NCBI RefSeq assembly: GCF_004014775.2
Contig: NZ_CP042808.1
Span: forward strand, 744,001 to 808,000
DNA length: 64,000 nt
Direction of reading: 5' to 3'
Source of the DNA: Acetobacter oryzoeni
GTDB lineage: Bacteria; Pseudomonadota; Alphaproteobacteria; Acetobacterales; Acetobacteraceae
Shown here: positions 8,930 to 17,776 of the stretch, piece by piece
Position numbering within the stretch: position 1 is the first letter of the stretch
Layout of the letters: each line of letters starts with the position of its first letter
The notes under the pieces: generated by a model
Database searches by the model: none
What the model was told of the DNA's origin: nothing
The model's input: the letters and a program-made list of their open reading frames with translations, nothing else
Program-made: the position numbers and the translations under genes

Positions 8930-9516
8930 CACTGGCTGCCATTCTCATGCCCTTGCTGGCGCTGTGCGTTGTGGCGCGCGGTATCGGGTTTTTGCCCTTG
9001 TTGGGCTTGGTTGCAGCCGCCGCCATGTTGGTGGATGGTCATACGCCTTTGCAACAGGCCGGGGCAGCTATGGCCGTAGTGTTTGCCATAGGGCCGGTGT
9101 TGTTTTTGCTGCGCTATCAGCATGATGCCGCGCGGGAACGTACGGGAAGCGCCATACCCTTTTTTGCACTGGGGTTAATGGTGTTGCTGCTTTTGGCCTG
9201 CACGCGCGCAGGTGTTGCGGTGTTTCCTGCCAGTTTATGTGTGGTTGTGGCTGGTCTGGTTTCTGTTATCTGCCGGCAAAGCATGGTGTGGCAGTGGGCC
9301 GGGTTGCTTACATGCGTTGAGGGTGTGCTGCTGTGCGGCGTGCAGGCATCTCAGCCTTCTGTGGTGGGTGTAGCTGGTTTGGCTGGTGCTGTTGTGGCTG
9401 TGTTGGGGGGCATGTGCATCCACCGCATCATGCCGCGTGTGGTGCCATTGCGCCCACCTTCTGCTCGTAAAAAACCCTCTCCCGACTCTCCAGAAAAGAA
9501 CGGAGATGCAGCATGA
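8926..9516 (+). CDS. Hydrogenase-4 subunit E-like (HyfE/MrpC-NuoK-type) membrane protein
   Basis: A 196-residue protein with about six transmembrane segments and a basic, proline-rich C-terminal tail. It sits in the HyfE position between HyfC-like and HyfF-like genes. HyfE proteins correspond to a NuoK-like unit. The start at 8926 is preceded by a strong AGAAGGAG and overlaps the previous stop by four bases. Sequence alone is too hydrophobic to assign firmly; order and size carry the call. Confidence 0.65.
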   Translation: MTLAAILMPLLALCVVARGIGFLPLLGLVAAAAMLVDGHTPLQQAGAAMAVVFAIGPVLFLLRYQHDAARERTGSAIPFFALGLMVLLLLACTRAGVAVFPASLCVVVAGLVSVICRQSMVWQWAGLLTCVEGVLLCGVQASQPSVVGVAGLAGAVVAVLGGMCIHRIMPRVVPLRPPSARKKPSPDSPEKNGDAA

Positions 9517-10646
9517 CAGGCACAGCAGGGGCAGGCATGTTTCTGGCAGCACTGGCATTTGTGTGGCCCTTTTTGGGGGCGGCAGCCGTATGTGCGGTGT
9601 CTGTGGCGCGTAGCCGTGAGCTGGCAATATGGATGTCCGCCATAGGCTGTGTGCTGGCGCTTGCAGTTTTTGTATTTCCCGCATCGGGTGCAGTGGCCGC
9701 CGGGTGGGATGATGACCCCGTGCAGCGTGCCGGGCGTGTGATGCTGGCTTTTGGCCTGCTGCTGATGGTGCTTGAAAACGGCATTCTGCATGACAGGCTG
9801 GTGCGTAGCCTGCCGCATGTTTCCACCGCCTTGGCGGGGCTTGCCTGTATTGCGCCAGACCCCGCTGTGGGCTTGGGTATTCTGGAAGCTGCTCTGGCAT
9901 GGGGTGTGTTTGTTTTCACCCGCCCGGCCGGGCAGGCCAGAATGGGCTGGGGGCTTATCCGTAATGGCTCGGTTGGCACATTTTTGGTGCTTTCCGGCCT
10001 GTTGCTGCCCGCCAATACCGTTGTTTCCGGCTTGCTGATGGCCTGTGGTTTGGTGGTGCTCACCGGCCTTTCTCCGTTTGGGCAGTTCTGGCAGGATGAA
10101 AACGATACCTTCCTGTTTCTGCCTTTTGCCGGGGCGGCTTTGCTGCTGGCCATGCGCCTGCGCACACATGGGGGGGAGGCGTTTGAAACGGCTCTTGTGC
10201 TGTGTGGCCTGCTTTCAGTGTGGCTTACCGCCTGTGCCGGGCGCTTTGCAGACAGGCAAAGGCTGTTCCGCACCTTTCCATCCGCACTGGCGCTGATAGC
10301 GGTTGGTATTCAGGCCGATGTGGCGGCTTTGCTGTTTTTGTGCGGCTGGTGCCTTGCTGGCGGTGGGCGTGCGGGCCGTGGTTGGGCCGTTAACACCTTG
10401 GCGTGTTTTCCACCCGGCGCACCGTTTGTGGGGTGCCTGCTTCTGCTTTCCATGATGAGCGATTGGTCATGGCCGTTGGCGCTGCTTACGGTTGCGGGCA
10501 TTTTGGCGGCGGTTACGCGGGCTGTGCCTGCGCGGGATATTACGCATCATTTCTGGCCGCAGGATGCTGCCGGGCGTGTGGCCTGTTCCGTGCTGACAGC
10601 CACGGGCCTGCTGGTGCCACTGGCCATGATGCTGGGAGCTTTCTGA
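9513..10646 (+). CDS. Hydrogenase-4 subunit F-like (NuoN/MrpD-type) membrane protein, short
   Basis: A 377-residue protein with about eleven helices in the HyfF position. E. coli HyfF has 526 residues, so this is a reduced version. A family-like GLVVLTGLSPFGQFWQDE segment lies near residue 180. I do not see the conserved lysine/histidine channel motif typical of NuoN-like subunits. Start overlaps the preceding stop by four bases, and the next gene starts one base after its stop, so the operon is translationally coupled throughout. Confidence 0.65.
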   Translation: MTGTAGAGMFLAALAFVWPFLGAAAVCAVSVARSRELAIWMSAIGCVLALAVFVFPASGAVAAGWDDDPVQRAGRVMLAFGLLLMVLENGILHDRLVRSLPHVSTALAGLACIAPDPAVGLGILEAALAWGVFVFTRPAGQARMGWGLIRNGSVGTFLVLSGLLLPANTVVSGLLMACGLVVLTGLSPFGQFWQDENDTFLFLPFAGAALLLAMRLRTHGGEAFETALVLCGLLSVWLTACAGRFADRQRLFRTFPSALALIAVGIQADVAALLFLCGWCLAGGGRAGRGWAVNTLACFPPGAPFVGCLLLLSMMSDWSWPLALLTVAGILAAVTRAVPARDITHHFWPQDAAGRVACSVLTATGLLVPLAMMLGAF

Positions 10647-10647
10647 T

Positions 10648-12144
10648 ATGAACGCAGCTTCTCATATCTGGGCGGGTGAGGAAACAGAAACCCCGTGGCG
10701 CTTTAGGCTGCAGGAAATGGCATGGCGAGATCTGGTAGATGCGCTCAAGCATGATGATCTGCCATTTGTAGGGTTGTGGTGCGATGGCACAGATGTGCAC
10801 GCACTGTTTCTGCCAGATGGTCAGCCATTGGCAGCCACGTTGGCGCTGGAAGATGGCCGATACCCAGCACTTTCCCCCGCAAGAGATATTTCCTGCCTGT
10901 ATGAACGCCGCATTTATGATCTGTATGGCGCAGAGGGCATGTGGGCGACCGATGTGAGGCCCTTGCTGGACCATGATGTGTGGTCATCCTCCACGCCTTT
11001 GGCGGAGCATCCGGGTGCTGGGGGTGGGCAAAAAGGGCTTATCCATTTCCAGCCCGCTGAGCATATGCACCAAGAGGGTGATATGGCAGATGGCTGGGGC
11101 CCAGCCACAGGCGGTATGGAACCGCCCGTGCATGTGGCGCTGGCCATGCGGGAAGGGCGTATTCGCGCAGCAGAAACCGTAACCGGTTATGCGCATAGGG
11201 GTATGGAACTACGCTGGCGTAATAGCCGTGTGGAAGATGCCTGCAAACTCAGCGCACGTGTGGCGGCGGGGCAATCTGTAGCGCATCAGGTGGCGTTTTG
11301 CTTGGCTGTAGAAGATGCGTGCAAGGAACAGGTAGGCCCGGAAATCCGTCTGCTACGTGTTGCGTTGCTGGAACTGGAACGTATTTGCCACCATCTTTTT
11401 CTGCTGGCGGATATGGCGCGTCTGGCCGGGGCGCGGTTGGTTGCTTCTGGCTGCATGGGGTTACGTGAAAAGCTGATACAGGAAGCCGCGCCCATTATTA
11501 ATTCACGCCTGTTGATGGATGTATGCGTGCCCGGCGGCCTCTCCCTGCGTCATGCCACTCAAATGGGCGATATGTGTGGCCGCCTGTGTGAAGTGGCAGA
11601 GCGTGACTATCCGGCCTTGCTGGCACTGTGGCAGGAATATCCGGGCCTTTCCATGCAGTTGGCAGGCATAGGTAAGGTGACGGCAGATTTGCTGGAGCGT
11701 GTGGGGCTGGATGGGCCAACAGCACGCGCTGCCGGGTGGGATTGTGATGGCCGCCGCATGATGCCGGGTTATGAAGGCATATGGCGTTTTACCTCTGGCA
11801 GGCAGGACGGCACGGCGGAAGATCGCGCCATGCTTTTGCTGGAGGAAGTGGGCGAAAGCCTGCGCATGTTGGATGAAGTGGCATCCCGCATCGGGCTGAC
11901 AGCAGGCGGCAGCGTACAGCTTTCCATGCAGGATAGTGAAGGCACAGGCATGGTGGAAGGGCCGTGGGGCGGTATTCTGTACTGGGTGCGCCTAAAAGAG
12001 GGACGGGTGGAACAGGTGTTTGCCCGCAACCCATCTTCTGCCGCTTTGTTAACGTTTGAGGCCATATTGCCGGGCCATCAGCCAGATGATGTTGCCTTGC
12101 TTGCACGATCATTGGATATCAACGCAGCAGCGCTGGATCAGTAA
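10648..12144 (+). CDS. HyfG/NuoCD-like large subunit lacking the NiFe-binding cysteines
   Basis: A 498-residue fusion of a NuoC-like N-terminal part (CLYERRIYDLYGAEG near 83-97) and a NuoD/hydrogenase-large-subunit part (TGYAHRGMEL at 179-188, ERICHHLF at 244-251). In group 4 NiFe hydrogenases a CxxC follows shortly after TGYAHRG. Here the aligned stretch is ARVAAGQS (203-210) with no cysteine, and no DPCxxC occurs near the C-terminus. The protein therefore should not bind a NiFe cluster. It fits energy-converting hydrogenase-related (Ehr-type) complexes, or a quinone/other-substrate module. GGGAG lies about nine bases upstream of the ATG. Confidence 0.85.
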   Translation: MNAASHIWAGEETETPWRFRLQEMAWRDLVDALKHDDLPFVGLWCDGTDVHALFLPDGQPLAATLALEDGRYPALSPARDISCLYERRIYDLYGAEGMWATDVRPLLDHDVWSSSTPLAEHPGAGGGQKGLIHFQPAEHMHQEGDMADGWGPATGGMEPPVHVALAMREGRIRAAETVTGYAHRGMELRWRNSRVEDACKLSARVAAGQSVAHQVAFCLAVEDACKEQVGPEIRLLRVALLELERICHHLFLLADMARLAGARLVASGCMGLREKLIQEAAPIINSRLLMDVCVPGGLSLRHATQMGDMCGRLCEVAERDYPALLALWQEYPGLSMQLAGIGKVTADLLERVGLDGPTARAAGWDCDGRRMMPGYEGIWRFTSGRQDGTAEDRAMLLLEEVGESLRMLDEVASRIGLTAGGSVQLSMQDSEGTGMVEGPWGGILYWVRLKEGRVEQVFARNPSSAALLTFEAILPGHQPDDVALLARSLDINAAALDQ

Positions 12145-12179
12145 GCAGTGCAGGCGGGCGGAATGAAAGGCAAAAACAC

Positions 12180-12677
12180 ATGGGGCTGATACGCGCGGTA
12201 TTTGATGCAGCCTTCAGGCAGGATATGCGGCGCATGAAGCCCGTAGGCCCACGCTGGCCGCTGCTTCTGTTCCATGTTGATACAGGTGGCTGTGGTGGCT
12301 GCGGAATGGAACTTCAGGCCCTGCGATATGCGCCATATGATATGGAAGGCGCAGGCTTTGGCTTTGTCACATCGCCCCGCAATGCCGATGTATTGCTGAT
12401 AACGGGCGCGCTTACCCGTGCCATGGCTCCGGTGCTGGAAGCAGCATGGCAGGCCATGCCAACCCCCAAAGGGCTGATTGCCGTAGGAAGCTGCGCCTTG
12501 GATGGCGGCATGTTTCCTGAAAATTATACGGTATTGGGTGGGTTGGAGCGCCGGGTTTCCATAGATCTGAAAATACCCGGCTGCCCGCCTGCGCCTCAGG
12601 ATGTTTTAAACGGCCTGTGTTCCCTGTTTGGCAAACAGGCCGTTCCCCCAAAGGAGGCTGAAACCTCAGCTGTGTGA
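12180..12677 (+). CDS. HyfI/NuoB-like small subunit with intact N2 cluster cysteines
   Basis: A 165-residue iron-sulfur subunit. Four cysteines match the N2 [4Fe-4S] site of NuoB and hydrogenase small subunits: C38 and C41 (GGCGGCGMEL), C105 (VGSCA) and C135 (PGCPPAP). Electron transfer to the large subunit therefore seems possible although the NiFe site is missing. Shorter than E. coli HyfI (252 residues). Last gene of the operon; AAAGG about ten bases upstream. It ends 12 bases inside the convergent pssA gene. No HyfA/HyfH-type ferredoxin subunit is present in the operon. Confidence 0.88.
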   Translation: MGLIRAVFDAAFRQDMRRMKPVGPRWPLLLFHVDTGGCGGCGMELQALRYAPYDMEGAGFGFVTSPRNADVLLITGALTRAMAPVLEAAWQAMPTPKGLIAVGSCALDGGMFPENYTVLGGLERRVSIDLKIPGCPPAPQDVLNGLCSLFGKQAVPPKEAETSAV

Positions 12678-13571
12678 GGGTGCTGGGGTTTCTTCTATGT
12701 CGTCTTCATCGGTTTGCAGGTCTTCTGCCGCTTTTTTAAGCCGCAGAAAGCTCAGGCGGCTAAGGGGCAGAAGAAAAACGTAAATCACGCCCGCAGCGGC
12801 CAACGCGGCCCACGGGTCTGCCACCAGCACCACAGCATACAGCCCCGTGCCCAGCATAAGGGGCAGAACATACTGGGCAGGCACCTTGAAGTTTTTGAAT
12901 GACCATACCGGCAAGGTAGAAACCAGCAGCAGCCCCGTGCTTGCCAAGGTAAGCGTGGGAATCCACGGCAGGCGTGTTAGCCGGTAAAGCCAGTCTATGC
13001 CCAGCTTTTGCGCTTCCAGCCCCAAAAAGAGCGGGAAAAGCGCCAGTCCGGCACCAGCGGGGGCCGGCACGCCGGTAAAGAAGTTGCTGGCATATTTAGG
13101 CTGATGATGCTCCCCATCCAGATTGGCGTTAAAGCGCGCCAGCCGGAGCGCCATGCACACGGTAAACATAATGCACGGCAAAAAGGCATACCGTCCGCCA
13201 TCCTTCAACGCCCAGAAATACAGCAGGAAGGAAGGTGCCACCCCAAAGCACAAAAAGTCGGACAGGCTATCAAACTCGGCCCCAAAGCGGGTGGAACCGC
13301 GCAGTAGCCGGGCAATACGGCCATCTAGCCCATCAATAAAAGCGGAAATCAGCAAGGCCACGGCAGCGGCCTGAAAACGCCCGTCCACTGCAAAGCGCAT
13401 GCCCATAAGGCCACCGCACAGCCCCAACATGGTGAGAATGTTGGGAATGAGCCGGTTAAAGGAGGGCCCTCGTATTTTGCTGCGGACCCGCCGCCGCAAA
13501 CGGCGACGACGGCGCGGTGTTTCGGAAGTCTGCTGTGCAGGAGCAGAAGGAGATGAGGAAGGTTGTGTCAC
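12666..13571 (-). CDS. pssA: CDP-diacylglycerol--serine O-phosphatidyltransferase
   Basis: Makes phosphatidylserine from CDP-diacylglycerol and serine in the inner membrane; the next gene product decarboxylates it to phosphatidylethanolamine. The complete CDP-alcohol phosphotransferase motif D-G-x2-A-R-x8-G-x3-D-x3-D is visible from D83 to D105. An arginine-rich N-terminus (20-34) and about eight hydrophobic segments are present. The 301 residues are typical for type II PssA. Starts with GTG. Lies 12 bases downstream of psd in the same operon and overlaps the convergent hyfI-like gene by 12 bases. Confidence 0.95.
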   Translation of the reverse strand: MTQPSSSPSAPAQQTSETPRRRRRLRRRVRSKIRGPSFNRLIPNILTMLGLCGGLMGMRFAVDGRFQAAAVALLISAFIDGLDGRIARLLRGSTRFGAEFDSLSDFLCFGVAPSFLLYFWALKDGGRYAFLPCIMFTVCMALRLARFNANLDGEHHQPKYASNFFTGVPAPAGAGLALFPLFLGLEAQKLGIDWLYRLTRLPWIPTLTLASTGLLLVSTLPVWSFKNFKVPAQYVLPLMLGTGLYAVVLVADPWAALAAAGVIYVFLLPLSRLSFLRLKKAAEDLQTDEDDIEETPAPSHS

Positions 13572-13583
13572 GATTGCTCTGTT

Positions 13584-14273
13584 TTACAACCGCGCCATGA
13601 CGGTTTCACCGCCTACCATTGTCTGCCCGACAGAAACCAGAGGTTCCACACCCGGCGGCAGATACAGATCTGTGCGGGAGCCAAAGCGGATAATGCCAAA
13701 GCGTTCACCAGCTTCCACTTTGTCGCCTTCTTTTACGGAGCAGACAATGCGGCGTGCCACCAGCCCGGCAATCTGCACCACAGCCATCATACGGCCATCG
13801 GGCAGGGTAAGGCTGAGGGCGTTGCGTTCATTCTGTTCAGAAGCCTTGTCCAGGCTAGCGTTCAGGAACAGGCCGGGGTGATAGGCCACCCGTGTAACTG
13901 TGCCAGCGGCAGGCATGCGGTTAACATGCACATCCAGCACGGAAAGGAAGGTGGCAACGCGCCATACCGGTGCTGTGCCCATATCCAGTTCTGCTGGTGG
14001 GGCAACTTTTTCGATAGAAACAATGTGCCCATCAGCGGGGGCTACGGCAACATCATTACGGGCAGGGGTAACCCGTTCCGGATCACGGAAGAAATACAGG
14101 CAGAAGCCAAAAAAGCCTGCGCTAGCATGGCCCACGCCGCGCAATACCGGGCAGCGCAGTTTACGGCCGGCCCAGTAGGCCAGAGCAGCCGTGGCACCAG
14201 ATGCCAGAAGGAAAGGGCGCGCTTCCCGGTGCGGGCGCGCAACAACAAGTTTTAGCGAAGCAAGTAGCGACAT
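13584..14273 (-). CDS. psd: Phosphatidylserine decarboxylase proenzyme
   Basis: Decarboxylates phosphatidylserine to phosphatidylethanolamine using a pyruvoyl group made by self-cleavage. The 229 residues are the short form. The processing site is Gly198-Ser199 in [13 protein letters not shown], which would leave a 31-residue alpha chain. The conserved FFRDPER, PADG and DVHVNRMP blocks are present. AAGGA lies upstream of the ATG. Transcribed with pssA, psd first. Confidence 0.95.
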   Translation of the reverse strand: MSLLASLKLVVARPHREARPFLLASGATAALAYWAGRKLRCPVLRGVGHASAGFFGFCLYFFRDPERVTPARNDVAVAPADGHIVSIEKVAPPAELDMGTAPVWRVATFLSVLDVHVNRMPAAGTVTRVAYHPGLFLNASLDKASEQNERNALSLTLPDGRMMAVVQIAGLVARRIVCSVKEGDKVEAGERFGIIRFGSRTDLYLPPGVEPLVSVGQTMVGGETVMARL

Positions 14274-14314
14274 GGAGTAATCCTTACGCGAAAGCCAACA
14301 TGAAGGGAAGAAAA

Positions 14315-14342
14315 CGGGAAGGCACCAAGGAGTTCCTTCCCG
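14315..14342 (-). terminator. Intrinsic terminator of alaS
   Basis: CGGGAAGG (14315-14322) pairs with CCTTCCCG (14335-14342). On the minus strand it is followed by TTTTCTTCCC. Placed between the alaS stop (14356) and the psd start. Confidence 0.6.
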
Positions 14343-14355
14343 CTTGGCCGATGTT

Positions 14356-17001
14356 TCAGGCCATGGTCTTCAGGGCTTCACGCACGGCGGCAAACGCTGC
14401 ATCTGCCGCCTGTGCATCCGGGCCGCCAGCCTGCGCCATATCGCGCCGCCCGCCACCGCCTTTGCCGCCCATGGCAGCACTGGCAGCACGCACAAGGGCT
14501 ACGGCATCTACTTTTTCCACCATTTCCGGGCCAACGGCGGCCACAACGCTGCCTTTGCCATCGGCGGTGGAAATCAGCACCACCACATCGGCATTGCCCT
14601 GCTTGAGAATGGTTTCGGCCAGCCCTTTGAGTTCACGCGGGGGCGTTTCACCCACATTACGGGTGGCCAGACGTGCTGCGCCAATTTTGTCCACACCCGC
14701 AGCGGCCACGTTGCCTGTGGCCAGTTGGCGCTGCAGATGGGCAATCTGTTTTTCCATCTGGCGGCGTTCTTCAAGCACAGCGGCCAGACGTTCTGGGGCA
14801 TCCGCCACAGAAACCTTCATCATGGCGGCCATCTGGGTCAGGCGCTGTTCGTTAGAAACAGTCAGATCCTGCGCAGCTTTACCAGCCACGGCTTCAATAC
14901 GCCGCACACCGGCAGAAACGCCACTTTCTGAAACAATGCGGAACTGCCCGATATCCCCCGTGCGGTTTACATGCGTGCCGCCACAAAGCTCCATGGACCA
15001 TGGGGTTTTATTGTCAGCCCCAGCGCCCATGGAAACCACGCGCACTTCATCACCGTATTTTTCACCAAACAGGGCGGTAGCCCCTTCGGCAATGGCTTCA
15101 TCCGGTGTCATGGAGCGTGTGACAACCTGCGAGTTATCGCGGATACGGTTGTTCACTTCGGCTTCAATAGCTGCCAGTTCCTCATCCGTAATTGGGCGGG
15201 GTTGGCTTACGTCAAAGCGCAGGCGTTCGGCTGTGTTCAGGCTGCCTTTCTGGGCCACATGCGCACCTAGGTGGCGGCGCAGGGCTTCGTGCAGCAGATG
15301 GGTGGCGGAGTGATGGGCGCGAATGGCGCTGCGGCGGTCATGGTCCACTGTGGCGGTTACAGCCATGCCGGGGCGCAGTGTGCCTTCCGTAACCGTGCCG
15401 TAATGCACGATCAGATCCCCAGCTTTTTTCTGCGTATCCGTAATGGCAATTTTAACGCCAGAGGCTGTAAGGAAGCCGGTATCACCAGCCTGACCACCAC
15501 TTTCACCATAGAACGGTGTCTGGTTCAGCAGCACGGCCACTTCAGAGCCAATAGGGGCTTCTTTCAGAAATTCATTGCCAGCAATAACGGCCTGAACTTC
15601 ACCATCAGCTTGTTCCGTGCTGTAGCCCAAAAATTCGGAAGCCCCGAACTTGTCGCGCGCTTCAAACCAGATGGTTTCTACGGCGGTATCGCCAGAGCCT
15701 GTCCATGCTGCACGGGCACGCTGGCGCTGCACGGCCATGGCTTCTTCAAAGCCCTTAACGTCCACATCGTGGCCGGAGCCGCGCAGAGCATCCTGCGTCA
15801 GATCAAGCGGGAAGCCGAACGTATCATACAGGCGGAAGGCCACATCACCCGGCAGGGATGCGCCACTGGCCAGATGAGATTTTTCTTCTTCCAGCAGGTG
15901 CAGGCCACGGTCCAGCATGGCTTTAAAGCGTTCTTCTTCACCGCGCATAGTTTCACGGATCAGGGCTTCACCATGCACCAGTTCAGGATACGCACCGCCC
16001 ATCTGCTGAATAAGAGCCGGCAGGAGCTTGTAGAACGTGGGTTCAGTGGTGCCCATCATGTGCAGGTGGCGCATGGCGCGGCGCATGATGCGGCGCAGCA
16101 CATAACCACGACCATCCTTGGAAGGCAGCACGCCATCAGCAATCAGGAAGGCAGTAGAGCGCAGATGGTCGGCCACAACGCGGTGGCTGGCCTTGAATGG
16201 GCCATCGGCTGCTTGATGCGTTAGATCTGCCGAAGCCTGAATAAGGGCGACAAACGTATCTGTATCGTAGTTATCGCGCTTGTCCTGCATGATGGCGGCA
16301 AAGCGTTCCAGCCCCAGCCCTGTATCAATGGAGGGACGTGGCAGCGGAGAGCGCGTGCCCGGTGGGTCTTCGAAATACTGCATGAACACGAGGTTCCAGA
16401 TTTCAACAAACCGATCCCCATCTTCATCGGGGGAGCCGGGCGGGCCACCGGGAACATCCGGGCCGTGATCAAAAAAGATTTCGGAGCAAGGGCCGCAGGG
16501 GCCGGTATCCCCCATACGCCAGAAGTTATCTGATGTAGGAATGCGGATAATGCGGCTGTCATCCAGCCCGGCAATGGAGCGCCACAGGCCTGCGGCATCT
16601 TCATCTTCTGCAAATACAGTCACCAAAAGCTTGTCTTTGGGCAGGTTGAAGCCCTTGGTGACCAGGTTCCACGCAAATTCAATCGCTTCGGGTTTGAAGT
16701 AATCCCCAAAGGAGAAATTGCCCATCATTTCAAAAAACGTGTGGTGCCGTGCTGTATAGCCCACATTGTCCAGATCGTTATGCTTACCGCCGGCGCGCAC
16801 AACCTTCTGCGCAGTGGTTGCGCGAGAATAGGGGCGCGTTTCCTGGCCGGTAAATACGTTCTTGAACTGCACCATACCCGCGTTGGTAAACAGCAGGGTG
16901 GGGTCGTTCTTGGGAACCAGAGACGATGAAGGTACAATCTGGTGACCGTTGCTGGCAAAATACTCCAGAAAAGCGGTGCGAATTTCGTTTGTTGTCAGCA
17001 T
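14356..17001 (-). CDS. alaS: Alanine--tRNA ligase
   Basis: Charges tRNA-Ala and edits mischarged Ser/Gly. The 881 residues match the usual length (E. coli 876). Order: class II aminoacylation core at the N-terminus ([24 protein letters not shown]), tRNA-recognition region, editing domain with [12 protein letters not shown] and [11 protein letters not shown], and a C-terminal C-Ala domain with a glycine-rich [16 protein letters not shown] near the end. The start chosen ([11 protein letters not shown]) matches the family's opening; a GTG-initiated extension to 17052 is possible, but neither start has a clear ribosome-binding site. Confidence 0.97.
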   Translation of the reverse strand: MLTTNEIRTAFLEYFASNGHQIVPSSSLVPKNDPTLLFTNAGMVQFKNVFTGQETRPYSRATTAQKVVRAGGKHNDLDNVGYTARHHTFFEMMGNFSFGDYFKPEAIEFAWNLVTKGFNLPKDKLLVTVFAEDEDAAGLWRSIAGLDDSRIIRIPTSDNFWRMGDTGPCGPCSEIFFDHGPDVPGGPPGSPDEDGDRFVEIWNLVFMQYFEDPPGTRSPLPRPSIDTGLGLERFAAIMQDKRDNYDTDTFVALIQASADLTHQAADGPFKASHRVVADHLRSTAFLIADGVLPSKDGRGYVLRRIMRRAMRHLHMMGTTEPTFYKLLPALIQQMGGAYPELVHGEALIRETMRGEEERFKAMLDRGLHLLEEEKSHLASGASLPGDVAFRLYDTFGFPLDLTQDALRGSGHDVDVKGFEEAMAVQRQRARAAWTGSGDTAVETIWFEARDKFGASEFLGYSTEQADGEVQAVIAGNEFLKEAPIGSEVAVLLNQTPFYGESGGQAGDTGFLTASGVKIAITDTQKKAGDLIVHYGTVTEGTLRPGMAVTATVDHDRRSAIRAHHSATHLLHEALRRHLGAHVAQKGSLNTAERLRFDVSQPRPITDEELAAIEAEVNNRIRDNSQVVTRSMTPDEAIAEGATALFGEKYGDEVRVVSMGAGADNKTPWSMELCGGTHVNRTGDIGQFRIVSESGVSAGVRRIEAVAGKAAQDLTVSNEQRLTQMAAMMKVSVADAPERLAAVLEERRQMEKQIAHLQRQLATGNVAAAGVDKIGAARLATRNVGETPPRELKGLAETILKQGNADVVVLISTADGKGSVVAAVGPEMVEKVDAVALVRAASAAMGGKGGGGRRDMAQAGGPDAQAADAAFAAVREALKTMA

Positions 17002-17173
17002 GGCGTGAGGCAGACGATCCTGAAACTGGTTGGGCACGTGATGCTTCCACACTTGCGGAAAGGGGCCTCACGGCCAGATGAAAACGGCAAGGTTCTCTTA
17101 ACCTGTGTTCCTGATGTAGCGCACCCTGCGCTGATCTGAAAGAGGGCAGAGAATGGCCGGTGATATGGCCAAA

Positions 17174-17677
17174 TTATGTATCGGATGTTTGATGTGGGGT
17201 TGGGGCTGAAATTTCAACCGACATTTCAGCCAGTTCCAGCGCAGAAGCTGGCGGTTTTTCCCGAAAGACAACTTTCTGGCTCATGCTAAAATTGGCCAGC
17301 ATGCCAGCCCCAGCCCCTGCGGCCAGCGCAATAATGGGGTGCTGCATACAAAACGGAAAAATATAGAAAAGCAGGTAAACAGTGCCGCGGTTGAGAAAAA
17401 AACCAAGGCTGTTGGCGCTTAGGAATCTGAGCCATTGCAGCACAGGGTGCTCATGGTGTCCTGCTCCTTTAAATGTCCAGATTCGGTTAAAAACCCAGTT
17501 AAGCGTGGCGGCTACAAAATAGGCCACCAATGTTGCAGCCGTAAGCCCGATAAGCGGGCGCAATGCGTAAACGGTGCCTGAATCCCACAAAAAACCAAGG
17601 CTGCCCACCATGCCAAACTTTATCAGGCGGATAAGCTTGGTTGTGGCGGCAGAAGGAGAGGGGGATGCATTGCTCAT
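17174..17677 (-). CDS. GtrA family membrane protein
   Basis: A 167-residue protein with four predicted transmembrane helices and the GtrA hallmarks: FGMVGSLGFLWDSG at the first helix and NWVFNRIWTFKG after the second. GtrA-like proteins are thought to move polyprenyl-linked sugars across the inner membrane, usually beside glycosyltransferases; none is adjacent here. It lies downstream of ompA on the same strand, but the ompA terminator separates them. Substrate unknown. Confidence 0.85.
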   Translation of the reverse strand: MSNASPSPSAATTKLIRLIKFGMVGSLGFLWDSGTVYALRPLIGLTAATLVAYFVAATLNWVFNRIWTFKGAGHHEHPVLQWLRFLSANSLGFFLNRGTVYLLFYIFPFCMQHPIIALAAGAGAGMLANFSMSQKVVFREKPPASALELAEMSVEISAPTPHQTSDT

Positions 17678-17726
17678 GGCATAAAGCTTTAAACTGGAAT
17701 GCAGAAAAAGCAGACATAAAAAAAGA

Positions 17727-17742
17727 GGTGCCCGAAGGCACC
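17727..17742 (-). terminator. Intrinsic terminator of the OmpA gene
   Basis: On the minus strand GGTGCC (17742-17737) closes a UUCG tetraloop with GGCACC (17732-17727), followed by TC and a run of seven T. This is a textbook rho-independent terminator, placed 35 bases after the stop. Confidence 0.85.
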
Positions 17743-17776
17743 CCTTTCTTTTTTCCGAAAACCGGAAGCAGGCCGA

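Noticed and set aside
10648..12144. Annotation as catalytic NiFe hydrogenase large subunit
   Set aside because: Both cysteine pairs needed for the NiFe site are missing.
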